From Micromonospora coriariae (GTDB lineage: Bacteria; Actinomycetota; Actinomycetes; Mycobacteriales; Micromonosporaceae), in NCBI RefSeq assembly GCF_900091455.1, contig NZ_LT607412.1:3534001-3598000 (forward strand): a DNA stretch of 64,000 nt. Reading direction: 5' to 3'. Shown piece after piece: positions 36,301 through 45,546 of the stretch (the stretch's first letter is position 1; every line of letters starts with the position of its first letter). The position numbers and the translations under genes are program-made. The notes under the pieces are model-generated. The model saw nothing but the letters and a program-made list of their open reading frames with translations. It searched no databases and had not been told where the DNA came from.

Positions 36301-36332
36301 CGCGGGGCGCCCCGGACGAATCCAGAGCGCCC
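36301..36332. terminator. Possible terminator between perM and DUF4190 gene
   Basis: CGGGGCGC at 36301-36308 pairs with GCGCCCCG at 36325-36332. The short stem lies between convergent stops at 36280 and 36350. Confidence 0.5.
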
Positions 36333-36349
36333 CGTCACGATCAGACCGG

Positions 36350-36910
36350 TCAGGGCTGGGTCGGAAGGCTGACCTGCGCCACGACGCTCAGGATGAGCAG
36401 CAGGATGCCCAGCCCGACACCAACGGCGCCGCAGATCAGGCCGGCCTTGGCCTGCCCGGCGTTGCTGGCCTGGCCCTGGGCGACCTTCTGCCGGGCCAGG
36501 TAACCGGTCACCACGCCCGCGATGCCGAGCGGGATGCCCAGGTAGAGACAGCAGACCAGCGGGATCGACGCGATACCGAGAATCATCGACACCAGGCCGA
36601 GGGTGTTGTTCTGCCCCTGCGCCTGCTGTGGGTAGCCGGCGTTCGGGTACGTCGGCGCGCCGTACGGCGGCTGCTGCTGCTGGCCGTACGGGTCCTGGTA
36701 CGGCGGCTGCTGGCCGTACGGCTGCCCCGAGGTGGGCTGCTGGCCGTAGGGCTGCCCGGAGGTGGGCTGCTGGCCGTACGGGTTCTGCGGCGGCTGGCCG
36801 TACGGGGCGGCCGGCGGCGGGGCGTACGGGTCGTGCGGCGGCTGGGGGGCGGTCGGGTCCTGATTGGGCTGCTGGCCGTACGGGTCCTGACCGGGGTTAC
36901 CGGGCTGCAT
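36350..36910 (-). CDS. DUF4190 membrane protein with Gln/Pro/Tyr repeat region
   Basis: A 186-residue protein starting at ATG 36910. Residues 1-105 are a low-complexity stretch in which PYGQQ units recur; two TSGQPYGQQP units come from a 30-base direct repeat near 36715-36775, so unit number may vary between strains. Residues about 110-186 hold two hydrophobic segments (LVSMILGIASIPLVCCLYLG and AGLICGAVGVGLGILLLILS) around TGYLARQKVAQGQ, as in DUF4190. It lies 26 bases downstream of the CD225-like gene and is probably cotranscribed. Function unknown; the disordered tail may bind other proteins at the membrane. Confidence 0.82.
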   Translation of the reverse strand: MQPGNPGQDPYGQQPNQDPTAPQPPHDPYAPPPAAPYGQPPQNPYGQQPTSGQPYGQQPTSGQPYGQQPPYQDPYGQQQQPPYGAPTYPNAGYPQQAQGQNNTLGLVSMILGIASIPLVCCLYLGIPLGIAGVVTGYLARQKVAQGQASNAGQAKAGLICGAVGVGLGILLLILSVVAQVSLPTQP

Positions 36911-36936
36911 TCGAGAAGCTCCTTGGACTGGTTCCG

Positions 36937-37239
36937 TCAGTAGCTGCTGTTGTTGTCGCTACTCATGATCGCGCCAAGACCGCCCAAAGCACAGCACACC
37001 AAGAAGATGACATACCACGCGATGCCCACGATCAGGGCCCACTTCGACCACTTCCGCGACTCCGCGGCGGCCGCCTGGGCCCCTGCGTAGTCGCCCTGCT
37101 GGAGCAGAGGGTTGACCTTCGACGCGTTGATGATCGCCGGGATGGCCAGCGGCCAGAAGAGGAAGATGGCGACGATCGACATCGTCATGTTGTTGTTGAT
37201 CGGTGGCGGCTGCTGCTGGGGGTGGTAACCGGGCTGCAC
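36937..37239 (-). CDS. CD225/dispanin-like small membrane protein
   Basis: A 100-residue protein. GTG 37239 follows GAGGAGC; upstream frame continuation is purN-promoter DNA and unlikely to be coding. Sequence: a short Gln/Pro lead, INNNMTMSIVAIFLFWPLAI with the first membrane helix, AIINASKVNPLLQQGDYAGA (the conserved loop with A..S..V...L..GD...A), ESRKWSKWALIVGIAWYVIF, and an Asn/Ser tail. This is the CD225/dispanin pattern. Members are thought to shape or stiffen membranes; the bacterial role is unknown. Confidence 0.83.
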   Translation of the reverse strand: MQPGYHPQQQPPPINNNMTMSIVAIFLFWPLAIPAIINASKVNPLLQQGDYAGAQAAAAESRKWSKWALIVGIAWYVIFLVCCALGGLGAIMSSDNNSSY

Positions 37240-37405
37240 GGGGTGCTCCTCATTCCAACGACACGGCTGGCGTGCCGGATCAGCGACGGGGTGCGGGCCG
37301 GCACAGCGTCCAGCCCGAGCGACCGGCAGCGTACCGGGTCGATGCCCGTCGGCACTGTCAAAGATCGGCGCGCCGCCCAGCCGATGGGTGTCCTGACCTG
37401 CCCGA

Positions 37406-37411
37406 TAGGGT
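37406..37411 (+). promoter_or_regulatory. -10 element (TAGGGT) for leaderless purNH
   Basis: TAGGGT ends six bases before GTG 37418 and there is no Shine-Dalgarno. This is the ideal spacing for a leaderless transcript. No -35 is evident. Confidence 0.5.
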
Positions 37412-37417
37412 GGCCAA

Positions 37418-38038
37418 GTGACCGAGCCCGCGTCCGCCGCCCGCATCGTCGTCCTCGTCTCCGGCTCCGGGAGCAACCTGCAGGCGCTGCTGGACGCCGC
37501 CGCCGACCCCGCGTACGGCGCACAGGTCGTCGCGGTCGGCGCGGACCGTGACGGCATCGCGGGCCTGGACCGGGCCGCGGCCGCCGGCGTGCCGACGTTC
37601 GTCGAGCGGGTCCGCGACCACGACACCCGGGAGGACTGGGACCGGGCGCTCACCGCGCACGTCGCGAAGCACCAACCCGACCTGGTCATCTCCGCCGGGT
37701 TCCTCAAGCTGGTCGGCCCGCACTTCCTCGCCGCCTTCGGTGACCGCTACCTGAACACGCACAACACCCTGCTGCCGGCGTTCCCCGGCATCCACGGCCC
37801 GCGCGACGCTCTCGCCTACGGCGTGAAGCTCACCGGGGCCACGCTCTTCTTCGTCGACGCCGGCATGGACACCGGGCCGATCGTGGCGCAGGTCGCGGTT
37901 CCGGTCCTCGACTCCGACGACGTGGAGACGCTCACCGAGCGCATCAAGGAAGCCGAGCGGCGCCAGCTCGTCGAGCAGGTCGGCCGTCTGGTCCGCGAAG
38001 GCTGGACCATCACCGGAAGGAAGGTCACGGTTCCGTGA
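37418..38038 (+). CDS. purN: Phosphoribosylglycinamide formyltransferase
   Basis: A 206-residue enzyme that moves a formyl group from 10-formyl-THF to GAR in purine synthesis. It begins with [19 protein letters not shown], the substrate phosphate loop. The catalytic set is present: the [13 protein letters not shown] segment with Asn and His, and [20 protein letters not shown] with the catalytic Asp. GTG 37418 fits the leaderless -10. Its stop overlaps the purH start by four bases (GTGA), coupling translation. Confidence 0.97.
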   Translation: MTEPASAARIVVLVSGSGSNLQALLDAAADPAYGAQVVAVGADRDGIAGLDRAAAAGVPTFVERVRDHDTREDWDRALTAHVAKHQPDLVISAGFLKLVGPHFLAAFGDRYLNTHNTLLPAFPGIHGPRDALAYGVKLTGATLFFVDAGMDTGPIVAQVAVPVLDSDDVETLTERIKEAERRQLVEQVGRLVREGWTITGRKVTVP

Positions 38039-39606
38039 GTTCCACTCAGGACGGGCGCCGCCCGATCAGGCGGGCGCTGGTCAGCGTCTACGACAAGACC
38101 GGGCTGGTCGAGCTGGCCCAGGCCCTGCACGCGGCCGGTGTGGAGATCGTGTCCACCGGCAGCACGGCGGGCACCATCGCCGCCGCCGGGGTGCCGGTGA
38201 CGCCGGTGGAGACGGTGACCGGCTTCCCCGAGGTGCTCGACGGCCGGGTGAAGACCCTGCACCCGAAGGTGCACGCCGGTCTCCTCGCCGACCTGCGCAA
38301 GGACACCCACGTCGCGCAGCTCGACGAGCTGGGAGTGGCCGCGTTCGACCTGCTGGTCTCCAACCTCTACCCGTTCCAGGCGACCGTCGCGTCCGGCGCC
38401 GGCGTCGAGGAGTGTGTGGAGCAGATCGACATCGGCGGCCCGGCCATGGTCCGGGCCGCCGCCAAGAACCACGCGTCGGTCGCCGTCCTCACCGACCCGG
38501 CCGGCTACCCGGCGCTGATCGGCGCGCTCGGCGAGGGGGGCTTCACACTGGCCCAGCGCCGCGCGCTGGCCGCCAGGGCGTTCGCCGACATCGCCGAGTA
38601 CGACGTGGCCGTGGCCCGGTGGTGCGCCCAGGAGTTGGCGCCCGCCGACGACTGGTGGCCGCAGTTCGCGGGGCTGGTGCTGCGCAAGTCGACAGCGCTG
38701 CGCTACGGCGAGAACCCGCACCAGCCCGCCGCGCTCTACACCGACCCGGACGCCCCGGCGGGGCTGGCCCAGGCCGAGCAGTTGCACGGCAAGGAGATGT
38801 CGTACAACAACTACGTCGACGCGGACGCCGCCTGGCGGGCCGCGAACGACTTCGCCGACCAGCCGGCCGTCGCGATCATCAAGCACGCCAACCCGTGCGG
38901 CATCGCTGTGGGCGCGGACGTGGCCGAGGCGCACCGCAAGGCGCACGCCTGCGACCCGGTGTCGGCGTACGGCGGCGTGATTGCGGTCAACCGTCCGGTC
39001 TCGGTCGAGTTGGCCCGGCAGGTGGCCGACATCTTCACCGAGGTGGTGGTCGCCCCCGGCTTCGACGAGGGCGCGGTGGAGGTGTTGCAGGGCAAGAAGA
39101 ACATCCGGCTGCTGCGGGCGCCGGCCTGGACGCCGGGGCTTGTGGAGTTGCGGCCGGTGACCGGTGGCGTGCTGGCCCAGGTCGCCGACCGGGTGGACGC
39201 CCCCGGCGACGACCCGGCGACCTGGCAGTTGGCGACCGGCGAGGCCGCCGACGAGGAGTTGCTGCGGGACCTCGCGTTCGCCTGGCGGGCGGTCCGCGCG
39301 GTGAAGAGCAACGCGATCCTGCTCGCCCGGGACGGCGCCACCGTGGGGGTCGGCATGGGGCAGGTCAACCGGGTCGACTCGGCGCAACTGGCGGTCAGCC
39401 GCGCGGGCGCCGACCGGGCCCGGGGGTCAGTCGCCGCGTCGGACGCGTTCTTCCCGTTCGCCGACGGCCCGCAGATCCTCATCGACGCCGGCGTCCGCGC
39501 CATCGTGCAGCCCGGCGGCTCGATCCGCGACGAAGAGGTCATCGCCGCGGCCAAGAAAGCCAACGTCACCATGTACCTGACAGGCACCCGCCACTTCTTC
39601 CACTAA
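38035..39606 (+). CDS. purH: Bifunctional AICAR formyltransferase/IMP cyclohydrolase
   Basis: A 523-residue enzyme for the last two steps to IMP. The N-terminal MGS-like cyclohydrolase domain (about 12-150) has [35 protein letters not shown] and [18 protein letters not shown]. The C-terminal transformylase has [41 protein letters not shown] with the catalytic Lys-His pair, [16 protein letters not shown], and the end [12 protein letters not shown] near-invariant in the family. GTG 38035 lies in the purN stop. The gene ends at a palindromic repeat shared with the convergent ABC operon. Confidence 0.97.
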   Translation: MSSTQDGRRPIRRALVSVYDKTGLVELAQALHAAGVEIVSTGSTAGTIAAAGVPVTPVETVTGFPEVLDGRVKTLHPKVHAGLLADLRKDTHVAQLDELGVAAFDLLVSNLYPFQATVASGAGVEECVEQIDIGGPAMVRAAAKNHASVAVLTDPAGYPALIGALGEGGFTLAQRRALAARAFADIAEYDVAVARWCAQELAPADDWWPQFAGLVLRKSTALRYGENPHQPAALYTDPDAPAGLAQAEQLHGKEMSYNNYVDADAAWRAANDFADQPAVAIIKHANPCGIAVGADVAEAHRKAHACDPVSAYGGVIAVNRPVSVELARQVADIFTEVVVAPGFDEGAVEVLQGKKNIRLLRAPAWTPGLVELRPVTGGVLAQVADRVDAPGDDPATWQLATGEAADEELLRDLAFAWRAVRAVKSNAILLARDGATVGVGMGQVNRVDSAQLAVSRAGADRARGSVAASDAFFPFADGPQILIDAGVRAIVQPGGSIRDEEVIAAAKKANVTMYLTGTRHFFH

Positions 39607-39670
39607 CCCTCCCGCCCCCGCGCCCCGCGCCTCTCCCCGCCCCCGCGCCCCGCCCGCACCCCCACCCCGC

Positions 39671-39731
39671 GCCGATCTAGGGCATGTTGTCGCTCGTTGA
39701 TCTCGAACAGCAGCGATGAGCCCTAGATCGA
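39671..39731. repeat. Dispersed palindromic element, family A copy 2
   Basis: CGATCTAGGGCAT at 39673-39685 pairs with ATGAGCCCTAGATCG at 39716-39730, with two extra bases in the right arm. The interior contains GTTGATCTC and ACAGCAGCGAT, as in the copy at 4941, in the same orientation. A C-rich stretch lies left (39607-39670) and a G-rich stretch right (39733-39795), giving the same overall design. It sits between convergent purH and the ABC operon. Confidence 0.75.
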
Positions 39732-39797
39732 CGGCGTGGGGGGCGGCGCGGGGCGGCGGGGGGCAGCGCGGGGCGGCGTGGGGGCGGGTGGGGTGGG

Positions 39798-40835
39798 TTA
39801 GAGGGTTGGGGTTGGCGGGCGGAGTTCGGCGAAGTGGCAGGCCGACGGGTGTGGGTCCGCGGCACGGGGCACGGTCTGCGGATCCTCGACGGCGCAGATG
39901 TCCTGGGCCTTCCAGCAGCGCGTCCGGAAGTGGCAGCCGCTCGGCGGGTCGGCCGGGCTGGGCACGTCGCCGACCAGCCGGATCATGTTGCGCTGGTCGC
40001 GTGCCTCCGGGTCCGGGACCGGCACCGCCGAGAGCAGCGCCTGGGTGTACGGGTGGGTGGCCCGCTCGTAGATCTCGTCCTCGGTGCCGATCTCGACGAT
40101 CCGGCCGAGGTACATCACCGCGACCCGGTCGGCGATGTGCCGCACCACCGACAGGTCGTGGGCGATGAAGATGTACGAGAGCCCGAACTCGTCCTGGAGC
40201 TGCTCCAGCAGGTTGATCACCTGGGCCTGGATGGAGACGTCCAGCGCCGACACCGGCTCGTCGCAGACGATCACCTCGGGCCGCAGCGCGAGCGCCCGGG
40301 CGATGCCGATGCGCTGACGCTGACCGCCGGAGAACTGGTGCGGGTACCGGTTGATGTGCTCCGGGTTGAGCCCGACCACATCGAGCAGCTCCTGGACCCG
40401 TCGATCCCGGCTGCCCTTCGGCGCGGCGTCGCGGTGGATCTCGAACGGCTCACCGATGATGTCGCCGACGGTCATCCGCGGGTTGAGCGAGGTGTACGGG
40501 TCCTGCATGACCATCTGCATGTTGCGGCGCACCCGGCGCAGCTCGGCTCCGGAGGCCTTGAACAGGTCCTTGCCCTCCAGGGTGGCGCGCCCGGAGGTGG
40601 GCGTCTCCAGCCGCATCAGCAGCCGGGCGAGGGTGGACTTCCCGCAGCCCGACTCGCCGACCACGCCCAGCGTCTCACCGCGGCGCAGCTCGAAGCTCAC
40701 TCCGTCGACGGCCTTGACCGCGCCGATCTGCCGCTGGAACAACACGCCCTGACTGATCGGGAAGTGCTTGACCAGGTTGTCGACGGAGAGGATGGTCTCG
40801 CCCCGGACCTTGGTGGAGCTAGCGGGCGCTGTCAT
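39798..40835 (-). CDS. Oligopeptide ABC transporter ATP-binding protein, DppF type (operon 2)
   Basis: A 345-residue ATPase. ATG 40835 is six bases after AGGAGG (GTG 40838 is too close). Walker [10 protein letters not shown], signature [17 protein letters not shown], Walker [13 protein letters not shown], and the C-terminal cysteine cluster [14 protein letters not shown]. It is very similar to the DppF-type protein of operon 1 throughout, including [16 protein letters not shown]. Its start overlaps the DppD gene by 17 bases. Last gene of operon 2, ending near the family A repeat. Confidence 0.92.
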   Translation of the reverse strand: MTAPASSTKVRGETILSVDNLVKHFPISQGVLFQRQIGAVKAVDGVSFELRRGETLGVVGESGCGKSTLARLLMRLETPTSGRATLEGKDLFKASGAELRRVRRNMQMVMQDPYTSLNPRMTVGDIIGEPFEIHRDAAPKGSRDRRVQELLDVVGLNPEHINRYPHQFSGGQRQRIGIARALALRPEVIVCDEPVSALDVSIQAQVINLLEQLQDEFGLSYIFIAHDLSVVRHIADRVAVMYLGRIVEIGTEDEIYERATHPYTQALLSAVPVPDPEARDQRNMIRLVGDVPSPADPPSGCHFRTRCWKAQDICAVEDPQTVPRAADPHPSACHFAELRPPTPTL

Positions 40836-41856
40836 CACGGACCTCCTGCGCGAAGTGGCATTCGCTGGTCCGGCCGTCGCCGAGGACCAGGTCGTGCGGC
40901 ACCACGTCCACGCAGACCTGCTGGACGTACGGGCACCGGGGGTGGAACGGGCAACCGGAGGGAATCCGCATCAGGTTCGGCGGGAGCCCCTTGATCGTCG
41001 ACAGCTCCTGGCCGCGGACGTCCATCCGCGGGATCGACTCCAGCAACCCCTTGGTGTACGGGTGGGCCGGCGCCTTGTAGAGCGAGCGGACGTCGGCATG
41101 CTCGACGATCCGGCCGGCGTACATGACAGCGATCCGGTCCGCGACACCGGCGACCACGCCCAAATCGTGGGTGATCAGGATCATCGCCATGTTGAGTTCC
41201 CGGCGCAGGTCGGCCAGCAGGTCCATGATCTGGGCCTGCACGGTCACGTCGAGCGCCGTGGTGGGCTCGTCGGCGATCAGCACCTTCGGGTCCAGCGCCA
41301 ACGCCATGGCGATCATGACGCGCTGCCGCATGCCGCCGGAGAACTGGTGCGGGTAGTCGCCGATCCGCTTCGCGGCACCCGGGATCTTGACCAGGTCCAT
41401 CAGTTCGATGGCCCGGCGGCGGGCGTCACCCCGTGACATGCCGGCGCGCTGGCGCAGCGTCTCGCCGATCTGCCAACCGACCGGAAACACCGGGTTCAAC
41501 GCGGAGAGCGCGTCCTGGAAGATCATCGCGATCTCCTTGCCGCGGACCTGCCGGCGCTGCTCCTCGGAGCGGGTGAGCAGGTCCTGACCCTGGTAGAGGA
41601 TCTGGCCGGAGCGGACGAACGCGGGCGGGGTGTCCAGGATGCCCATGATCGCCTGGGCGGTGACCGATTTGCCGGAGCCGGATTCGCCGAGCACGGCGAG
41701 AGTCTCCCCGGCGTCCAGGTGGTACGACACGCCGTTGATCACCCGGGCCACACCCTCGTTGGTCCGGAACTCGACGTGCAGGTCCCGGAGCTCGAGCAGG
41801 TGGCCGCCCTCCGGTGTGGCGGAGGCGGGCGTGGGTTGGACGGTGGAGTGGGTCAT
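40819..41856 (-). CDS. Oligopeptide ABC transporter ATP-binding protein, DppD type (operon 2)
   Basis: A 345-residue ATPase. ATG 41856 is seven bases after the upstream permease stop, with only GGTGAGA as a weak ribosome site; GTG 41892 is a longer alternative. Walker A GESGSGKS, signature [17 protein letters not shown], Walker [14 protein letters not shown]-terminal cysteines in [14 protein letters not shown]. It is closely related to the operon 1 DppD-type protein. With its DppF partner it drives import through the two permeases encoded upstream. Confidence 0.92.
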   Translation of the reverse strand: MTHSTVQPTPASATPEGGHLLELRDLHVEFRTNEGVARVINGVSYHLDAGETLAVLGESGSGKSVTAQAIMGILDTPPAFVRSGQILYQGQDLLTRSEEQRRQVRGKEIAMIFQDALSALNPVFPVGWQIGETLRQRAGMSRGDARRRAIELMDLVKIPGAAKRIGDYPHQFSGGMRQRVMIAMALALDPKVLIADEPTTALDVTVQAQIMDLLADLRRELNMAMILITHDLGVVAGVADRIAVMYAGRIVEHADVRSLYKAPAHPYTKGLLESIPRMDVRGQELSTIKGLPPNLMRIPSGCPFHPRCPYVQQVCVDVVPHDLVLGDGRTSECHFAQEVRDDSAR

Positions 41857-41863
41857 GAGATTC

Positions 41864-42820
41864 TCACCGCAGCTTCGGGTCGAAGGCGTCACGGATCGCG
41901 TCGCCGAGCATGATGAACGCCAGCACGGTCAGCGCGAGGAAGGCCGACGGGACGAGCAGCGGTGTGGCCGCCTCCCGCATGTGGATGCGGCCGGTGTCGA
42001 TGTCCTGGCCCCACGAGATGGTCGGCGCCTTCAGGCCGATGCCCAGGAACGAGAGCGTCGCCTCGGCGGCGATGAATGAGCCGAGCGCGATGGTCAGCAC
42101 GACGATGGCCGGGGCCAGCGAGTTCGGCAGGATGTGCCGCCACATGATCCGGCCGTGGCCGGCACCGAGCATCCGGGCCGCCGCCACGTAGTCCTGCTCC
42201 TTGGCGGTGATCACCGAGGAGCGCACGACCCGGGCGGCCGTGGTCCAGCCCAGGATCGCCAGCACGAAGATCACCGCGGCGATCCGGGCGTTCACGCTGT
42301 CGCTGGACACTCGCTTGAGCAGCACGATCGCGGCCAGCAGCAGCGGGATGCCGAGCACCACGTCGATCACCCGGGAGAGCACCGCGTCGACCCAACGGCC
42401 GAAGTACCCGGCCAGCATGCCGACCACGAGCGCGATGACCCCGGTGCCGAGCGCGGAGAGCGCGCCGACCAGCAGCGAGGCCCGCGTGCCGTAGACCGCC
42501 CGGGCGTACGTGTCGCAGCCCTGGAAGTCGTACCCGAAGATGGCGCCTCCGGACGGTCCGGCGTGCTGCCGGGAGAGCAGGCAGTCGTTCGGGCTGTTTG
42601 CCGTGAAGACCCCGGGAACCAGGGCCATCAGGGCGAAGACGACGACCAGCGCCAGCGAGATCCAGAAGATCGGGTTGCGGCGCAGGTCGCGCCAGGCGTC
42701 CCCGGCCAGGCTGCGGGCCTTGTTCGGCGCACCGATCTGGTTCGGCGTGCCCGGCTCGCCCGAGGGGCCACGGCGCGCGGCCTGGTTCTCGGTGGCCGCC
42801 ACAGTTTCAAAGTCACTCAT
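41864..42820 (-). CDS. Oligopeptide ABC transporter permease, DppC type (operon 2)
   Basis: A 318-residue permease; ATG 42820 overlaps the upstream permease stop by eight bases, the same CGCTATGAGTGA junction as in operon 1. After a disordered lead come GDAWRDLRRNPIFWISLALV and five more helices. The EAA loop is YVAAARMLGAGHGRIMWRHI then LPNSLAPAIVVL. The external loop before helix 2 has two cysteines (NDCLLSR and FQGCDTYA), which the operon 1 homologue lacks; they could form a disulfide. The end LGDAIRDAFDPKLR is typical. Confidence 0.91.
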   Translation of the reverse strand: MSDFETVAATENQAARRGPSGEPGTPNQIGAPNKARSLAGDAWRDLRRNPIFWISLALVVVFALMALVPGVFTANSPNDCLLSRQHAGPSGGAIFGYDFQGCDTYARAVYGTRASLLVGALSALGTGVIALVVGMLAGYFGRWVDAVLSRVIDVVLGIPLLLAAIVLLKRVSSDSVNARIAAVIFVLAILGWTTAARVVRSSVITAKEQDYVAAARMLGAGHGRIMWRHILPNSLAPAIVVLTIALGSFIAAEATLSFLGIGLKAPTISWGQDIDTGRIHMREAATPLLVPSAFLALTVLAFIMLGDAIRDAFDPKLR

Positions 42821-43751
42821 AGCGGATCCTCGGGTCGAGTACGGCGTACAGGACGTCCACCACCAGGTTCGAGACCAGGTAGACCACGACGAGCACGCTG
42901 ACGATGCCCACCACCAGGGGGCCGTCCTCGGTGCGGATGCCGCGGAAGAGGTTGAAGCCCACGCCGGGAATGTTGAAGACGCCCTCGGTGATGATCGCGC
43001 CACTCATCAGGTTGCCCAGCTCCACACCGAGGAAGGTGACCACGGGGATGAGCGAGTTCCGCAGCACGTGCACGGTGACGATGCGGCGCTTGACCAGGCC
43101 CTTGGACCGGGCGGTCCGTACGTAGTCGGCGCGCAGGTTCTCCGCCACCGAGGTGCGGGTCAGCCGCAGGGCGGTGGCCAGCGACAGTGAACCGAGCACG
43201 ATGCCCGGCAGCAGCAGCGCGTAGAACGTCGGCTCGGAACCGGCGGTGGGCGGGAAGAGCTGCCACTTGACGCCCAGGAAGTACTGCGCGAGCGGCGCCA
43301 GCACGATGGTCGGGATACCCAGCACCAGCAGGGTCAGCACCAGCGTCGAGTTGTCGAAGATGCTGGCCCGGCGGATGCCGGCGACCACGCCCGCGGTGAC
43401 CCCGAAGATGATCGCCACGGCGAGCGCGATGAGCGCGAGCTTCACTGTGACCGGCCAGGCCGCCTGCAGGATGTCGCCGATCTGGCGGCCGGTCAGCGAC
43501 TGGCCGAGGTCGCCCTGGAGCAGGCTCTTGACGTAGTCGAAGTAGCGGTAGAAGAAGCCGCCGACGCCTGTGGCGTCCAGGTGGTACTTCTCGGTCAGGT
43601 AGGCCCGCTGGGCTTCGGTCACCGGCCGCTCACCGGCGAGGGCCTGGATGGGGTCGCCCTGGCCGGCGAACATCAGCGCGTAGACGATCAGGGTGGTCCC
43701 GAAGAACGCCAGGACCATCTGCAGTAGGCGCCGCAAGATGTAGCGGAACAT
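42813..43751 (-). CDS. Oligopeptide ABC transporter permease, DppB type (operon 2)
   Basis: A 312-residue permease. ATG 43751 follows GGAGAGA; the longer open frame to 43940 covers a hairpin region and is unlikely to be coding. It starts MFRYILRRLLQMVLAFFGTT and has six hydrophobic helices. The EAA loop is YVRTARSKGLVKRRIVTVHV then LRNSLIPVVTF. It ends LDPRIRYE like its operon 1 counterpart. Confidence 0.92.
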   Translation of the reverse strand: MFRYILRRLLQMVLAFFGTTLIVYALMFAGQGDPIQALAGERPVTEAQRAYLTEKYHLDATGVGGFFYRYFDYVKSLLQGDLGQSLTGRQIGDILQAAWPVTVKLALIALAVAIIFGVTAGVVAGIRRASIFDNSTLVLTLLVLGIPTIVLAPLAQYFLGVKWQLFPPTAGSEPTFYALLLPGIVLGSLSLATALRLTRTSVAENLRADYVRTARSKGLVKRRIVTVHVLRNSLIPVVTFLGVELGNLMSGAIITEGVFNIPGVGFNLFRGIRTEDGPLVVGIVSVLVVVYLVSNLVVDVLYAVLDPRIRYE

Positions 43752-43901
43752 GCTTAGCAGTCTCTCCGGAAATGTGCGAAAGGGTCGCAGGACGGCATCT
43801 CTGGTCGTACCCGAAATATCCGGGATGCCCGCCCGTCCGGCCCGGGGATAGCCGGCGCTACCGAGGCCGGGTCCGTGGCCCGGACCCGGGGAGCGCGGTC
43901 C

Positions 43902-43933
43902 GGGCCACCCGGGCGTCATCGCCCGGGTGGCCC
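43902..43933 (-). terminator. Intra-operon hairpin after substrate-binding protein gene (operon 2)
   Basis: GGGCCACCCGGGC at 43902-43914 is exactly complementary to GCCCGGGTGGCCC at 43921-43933, starting 15 bases after the SBP stop. A second small stem (GGGTCCG/CGGACCC, 43869-43887) follows. No U-run, so partial termination or mRNA protection is more likely than a full stop. It parallels the hairpin at 21764 in operon 1. Confidence 0.6.
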
Positions 43934-43947
43934 GCACCATGGTCAGC

Positions 43948-45546
43948 TCAGCTGGCCGCTTCGATCTTGACGAGGTTGACCCGCTGGAACAGGTCCATCT
44001 CGACGTTCTTGACCTTGGACGAGTGGCCGAACACGTTCTCGCCGAAGCGGAGCGGGATCACCGGCATGTCCTTGGCCAGGATGTCCTCCGCCTGCTGGTA
44101 CTTGGCGATCGCCTCGTCCTGCGTCTTGGCGGCGGAACCCTCCTTGACGAGCTTGTCGAACTCCGGGTTGCTGTAGCCGTAGTAGTTCGACGAGCCGTTG
44201 GTGCTGTACAGCGGGCCGAGGTAGTCCTCCATGGTCGGGTAGTCCATGACCCAACCCATCCGGAAGGCACCCACCGGCGTCTTCTTCTCGACCTTGGTCA
44301 GCAGGTCGGCGAACTTCGGCTCGGCCGAGCCGACAGCGTCGACACCCAGGTTGGCCTTGAGCTGGTTGACCGTGGCGTCGACCCAGTCCTTGTGGCCGCC
44401 ATCGCCGTTGTACGAGATGACGATCTTCGACGGACCACCCGCGGCCTGGTAGAGCTTCTTGGCCTCGGTCGGGTTGAACTCCCCGGCCGCGCCAGCGCTG
44501 TTCTCCCGGTAGCCCGGCAGCACCGGCGAGACGAACGAGCGGGCCGACTGCTGCGAACCCTTGAAGACCGACTTGGTGATCTCGTCCCGGTCGATCGCCA
44601 TCGAGATGGCCTTGCGCACGTCCGGGTTGCTGTAGTCCTTGTCGAACGTCGGGAACGCGAGGAACTGGAACGACGACATCGGGCTGGTCTTGTACCGGTC
44701 ACCGAGGTCGGTCGGAGCGGTGCTCAGGCTCTCGGTCGGGATCGTGGGCAGCACGTCCAGGTTGTCCGCCAGGACGTCCGCGTAGGCCGCGGTGAGCTGC
44801 TGGTAGATCCGGAACTGGATGTCCTTCACCTTGGGCTTCTCGCCCGGGTAGGCGTCGTACCGCTCGACATCGATCTTGCTGTCGTGCTGCCAGGTGCCCT
44901 TCATCTTGAAGGGGCCCTGCCCGATCGGCGCCTGCTCGTAGGAGTCCTTGAGCACGCCCGGGGCGGAGAACGCAGCCTCCGGCATCGGGTAGAACGCGGT
45001 GTAGCCGAGCATCGTCCGGAAGTCGATGTACGGCTCGGCGAGCGTCACCTGGAAGGTGAGGTCGTCGACCTTCTTCAGGCCGGACATCTCCTTGGCCTTC
45101 GGCGCCTTGCCCTGCAGGTCCGGGTAGCCAGCGATCTTCTCGAAGAAGTAGTTGCTGTCCTGCCCGTTGGGGGCGTACGCGCCGTAGTTCCAGGCGTTGA
45201 TGTAGTCCTCGGACGTGACCTTCTCACCGTTGTGGAAGGTGAAGCCGTCCTTGAGCTTGATCGTCCAGACCTTGTTGTCCGACGACGTCACGGACTGGGC
45301 CGCGACCTCGTACGGCTTGTTCTGGGCGTCGTAGTCGACGAGCGGGGAGAACAGGCCGGTGAGCACCTGCGCACCGGACGTCTCGGTGGTGTTGGTCGGA
45401 ACCAGGTGCTTCGGTTCCGCGATCTGGATGCTGACAGTCGAACTGCCGCTGCTGGACCCACCGTCTCCGCCGCTGCCGCAGGCCGCGAGGCCCAGCGTCA
45501 CCGCGAGCGGGAGGGCGGTCCAGGCGGCGAGCCTACGAACTCGCAT
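43948..45546 (-). CDS. Oligopeptide/dipeptide ABC transporter substrate-binding lipoprotein (operon 2)
   Basis: A 532-residue family 5 solute-binding protein. ATG 45546 has GAGGAGG five bases upstream. The signal peptide ends in LAAC, lipidated Cys23, followed by a Gly/Ser tether. Family signatures: TIKLKDGFTFHNGEKVTSED, VRKAISMAIDRDEI and MPVIPLRFGEN. The two SBPs share phrases such as PTNTTETSG and GNGG-like tethers but differ in many pocket regions, so the two importers may prefer different peptides. First gene of operon 2. Confidence 0.92.
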   Translation of the reverse strand: MRVRRLAAWTALPLAVTLGLAACGSGGDGGSSSGSSTVSIQIAEPKHLVPTNTTETSGAQVLTGLFSPLVDYDAQNKPYEVAAQSVTSSDNKVWTIKLKDGFTFHNGEKVTSEDYINAWNYGAYAPNGQDSNYFFEKIAGYPDLQGKAPKAKEMSGLKKVDDLTFQVTLAEPYIDFRTMLGYTAFYPMPEAAFSAPGVLKDSYEQAPIGQGPFKMKGTWQHDSKIDVERYDAYPGEKPKVKDIQFRIYQQLTAAYADVLADNLDVLPTIPTESLSTAPTDLGDRYKTSPMSSFQFLAFPTFDKDYSNPDVRKAISMAIDRDEITKSVFKGSQQSARSFVSPVLPGYRENSAGAAGEFNPTEAKKLYQAAGGPSKIVISYNGDGGHKDWVDATVNQLKANLGVDAVGSAEPKFADLLTKVEKKTPVGAFRMGWVMDYPTMEDYLGPLYSTNGSSNYYGYSNPEFDKLVKEGSAAKTQDEAIAKYQQAEDILAKDMPVIPLRFGENVFGHSSKVKNVEMDLFQRVNLVKIEAAS

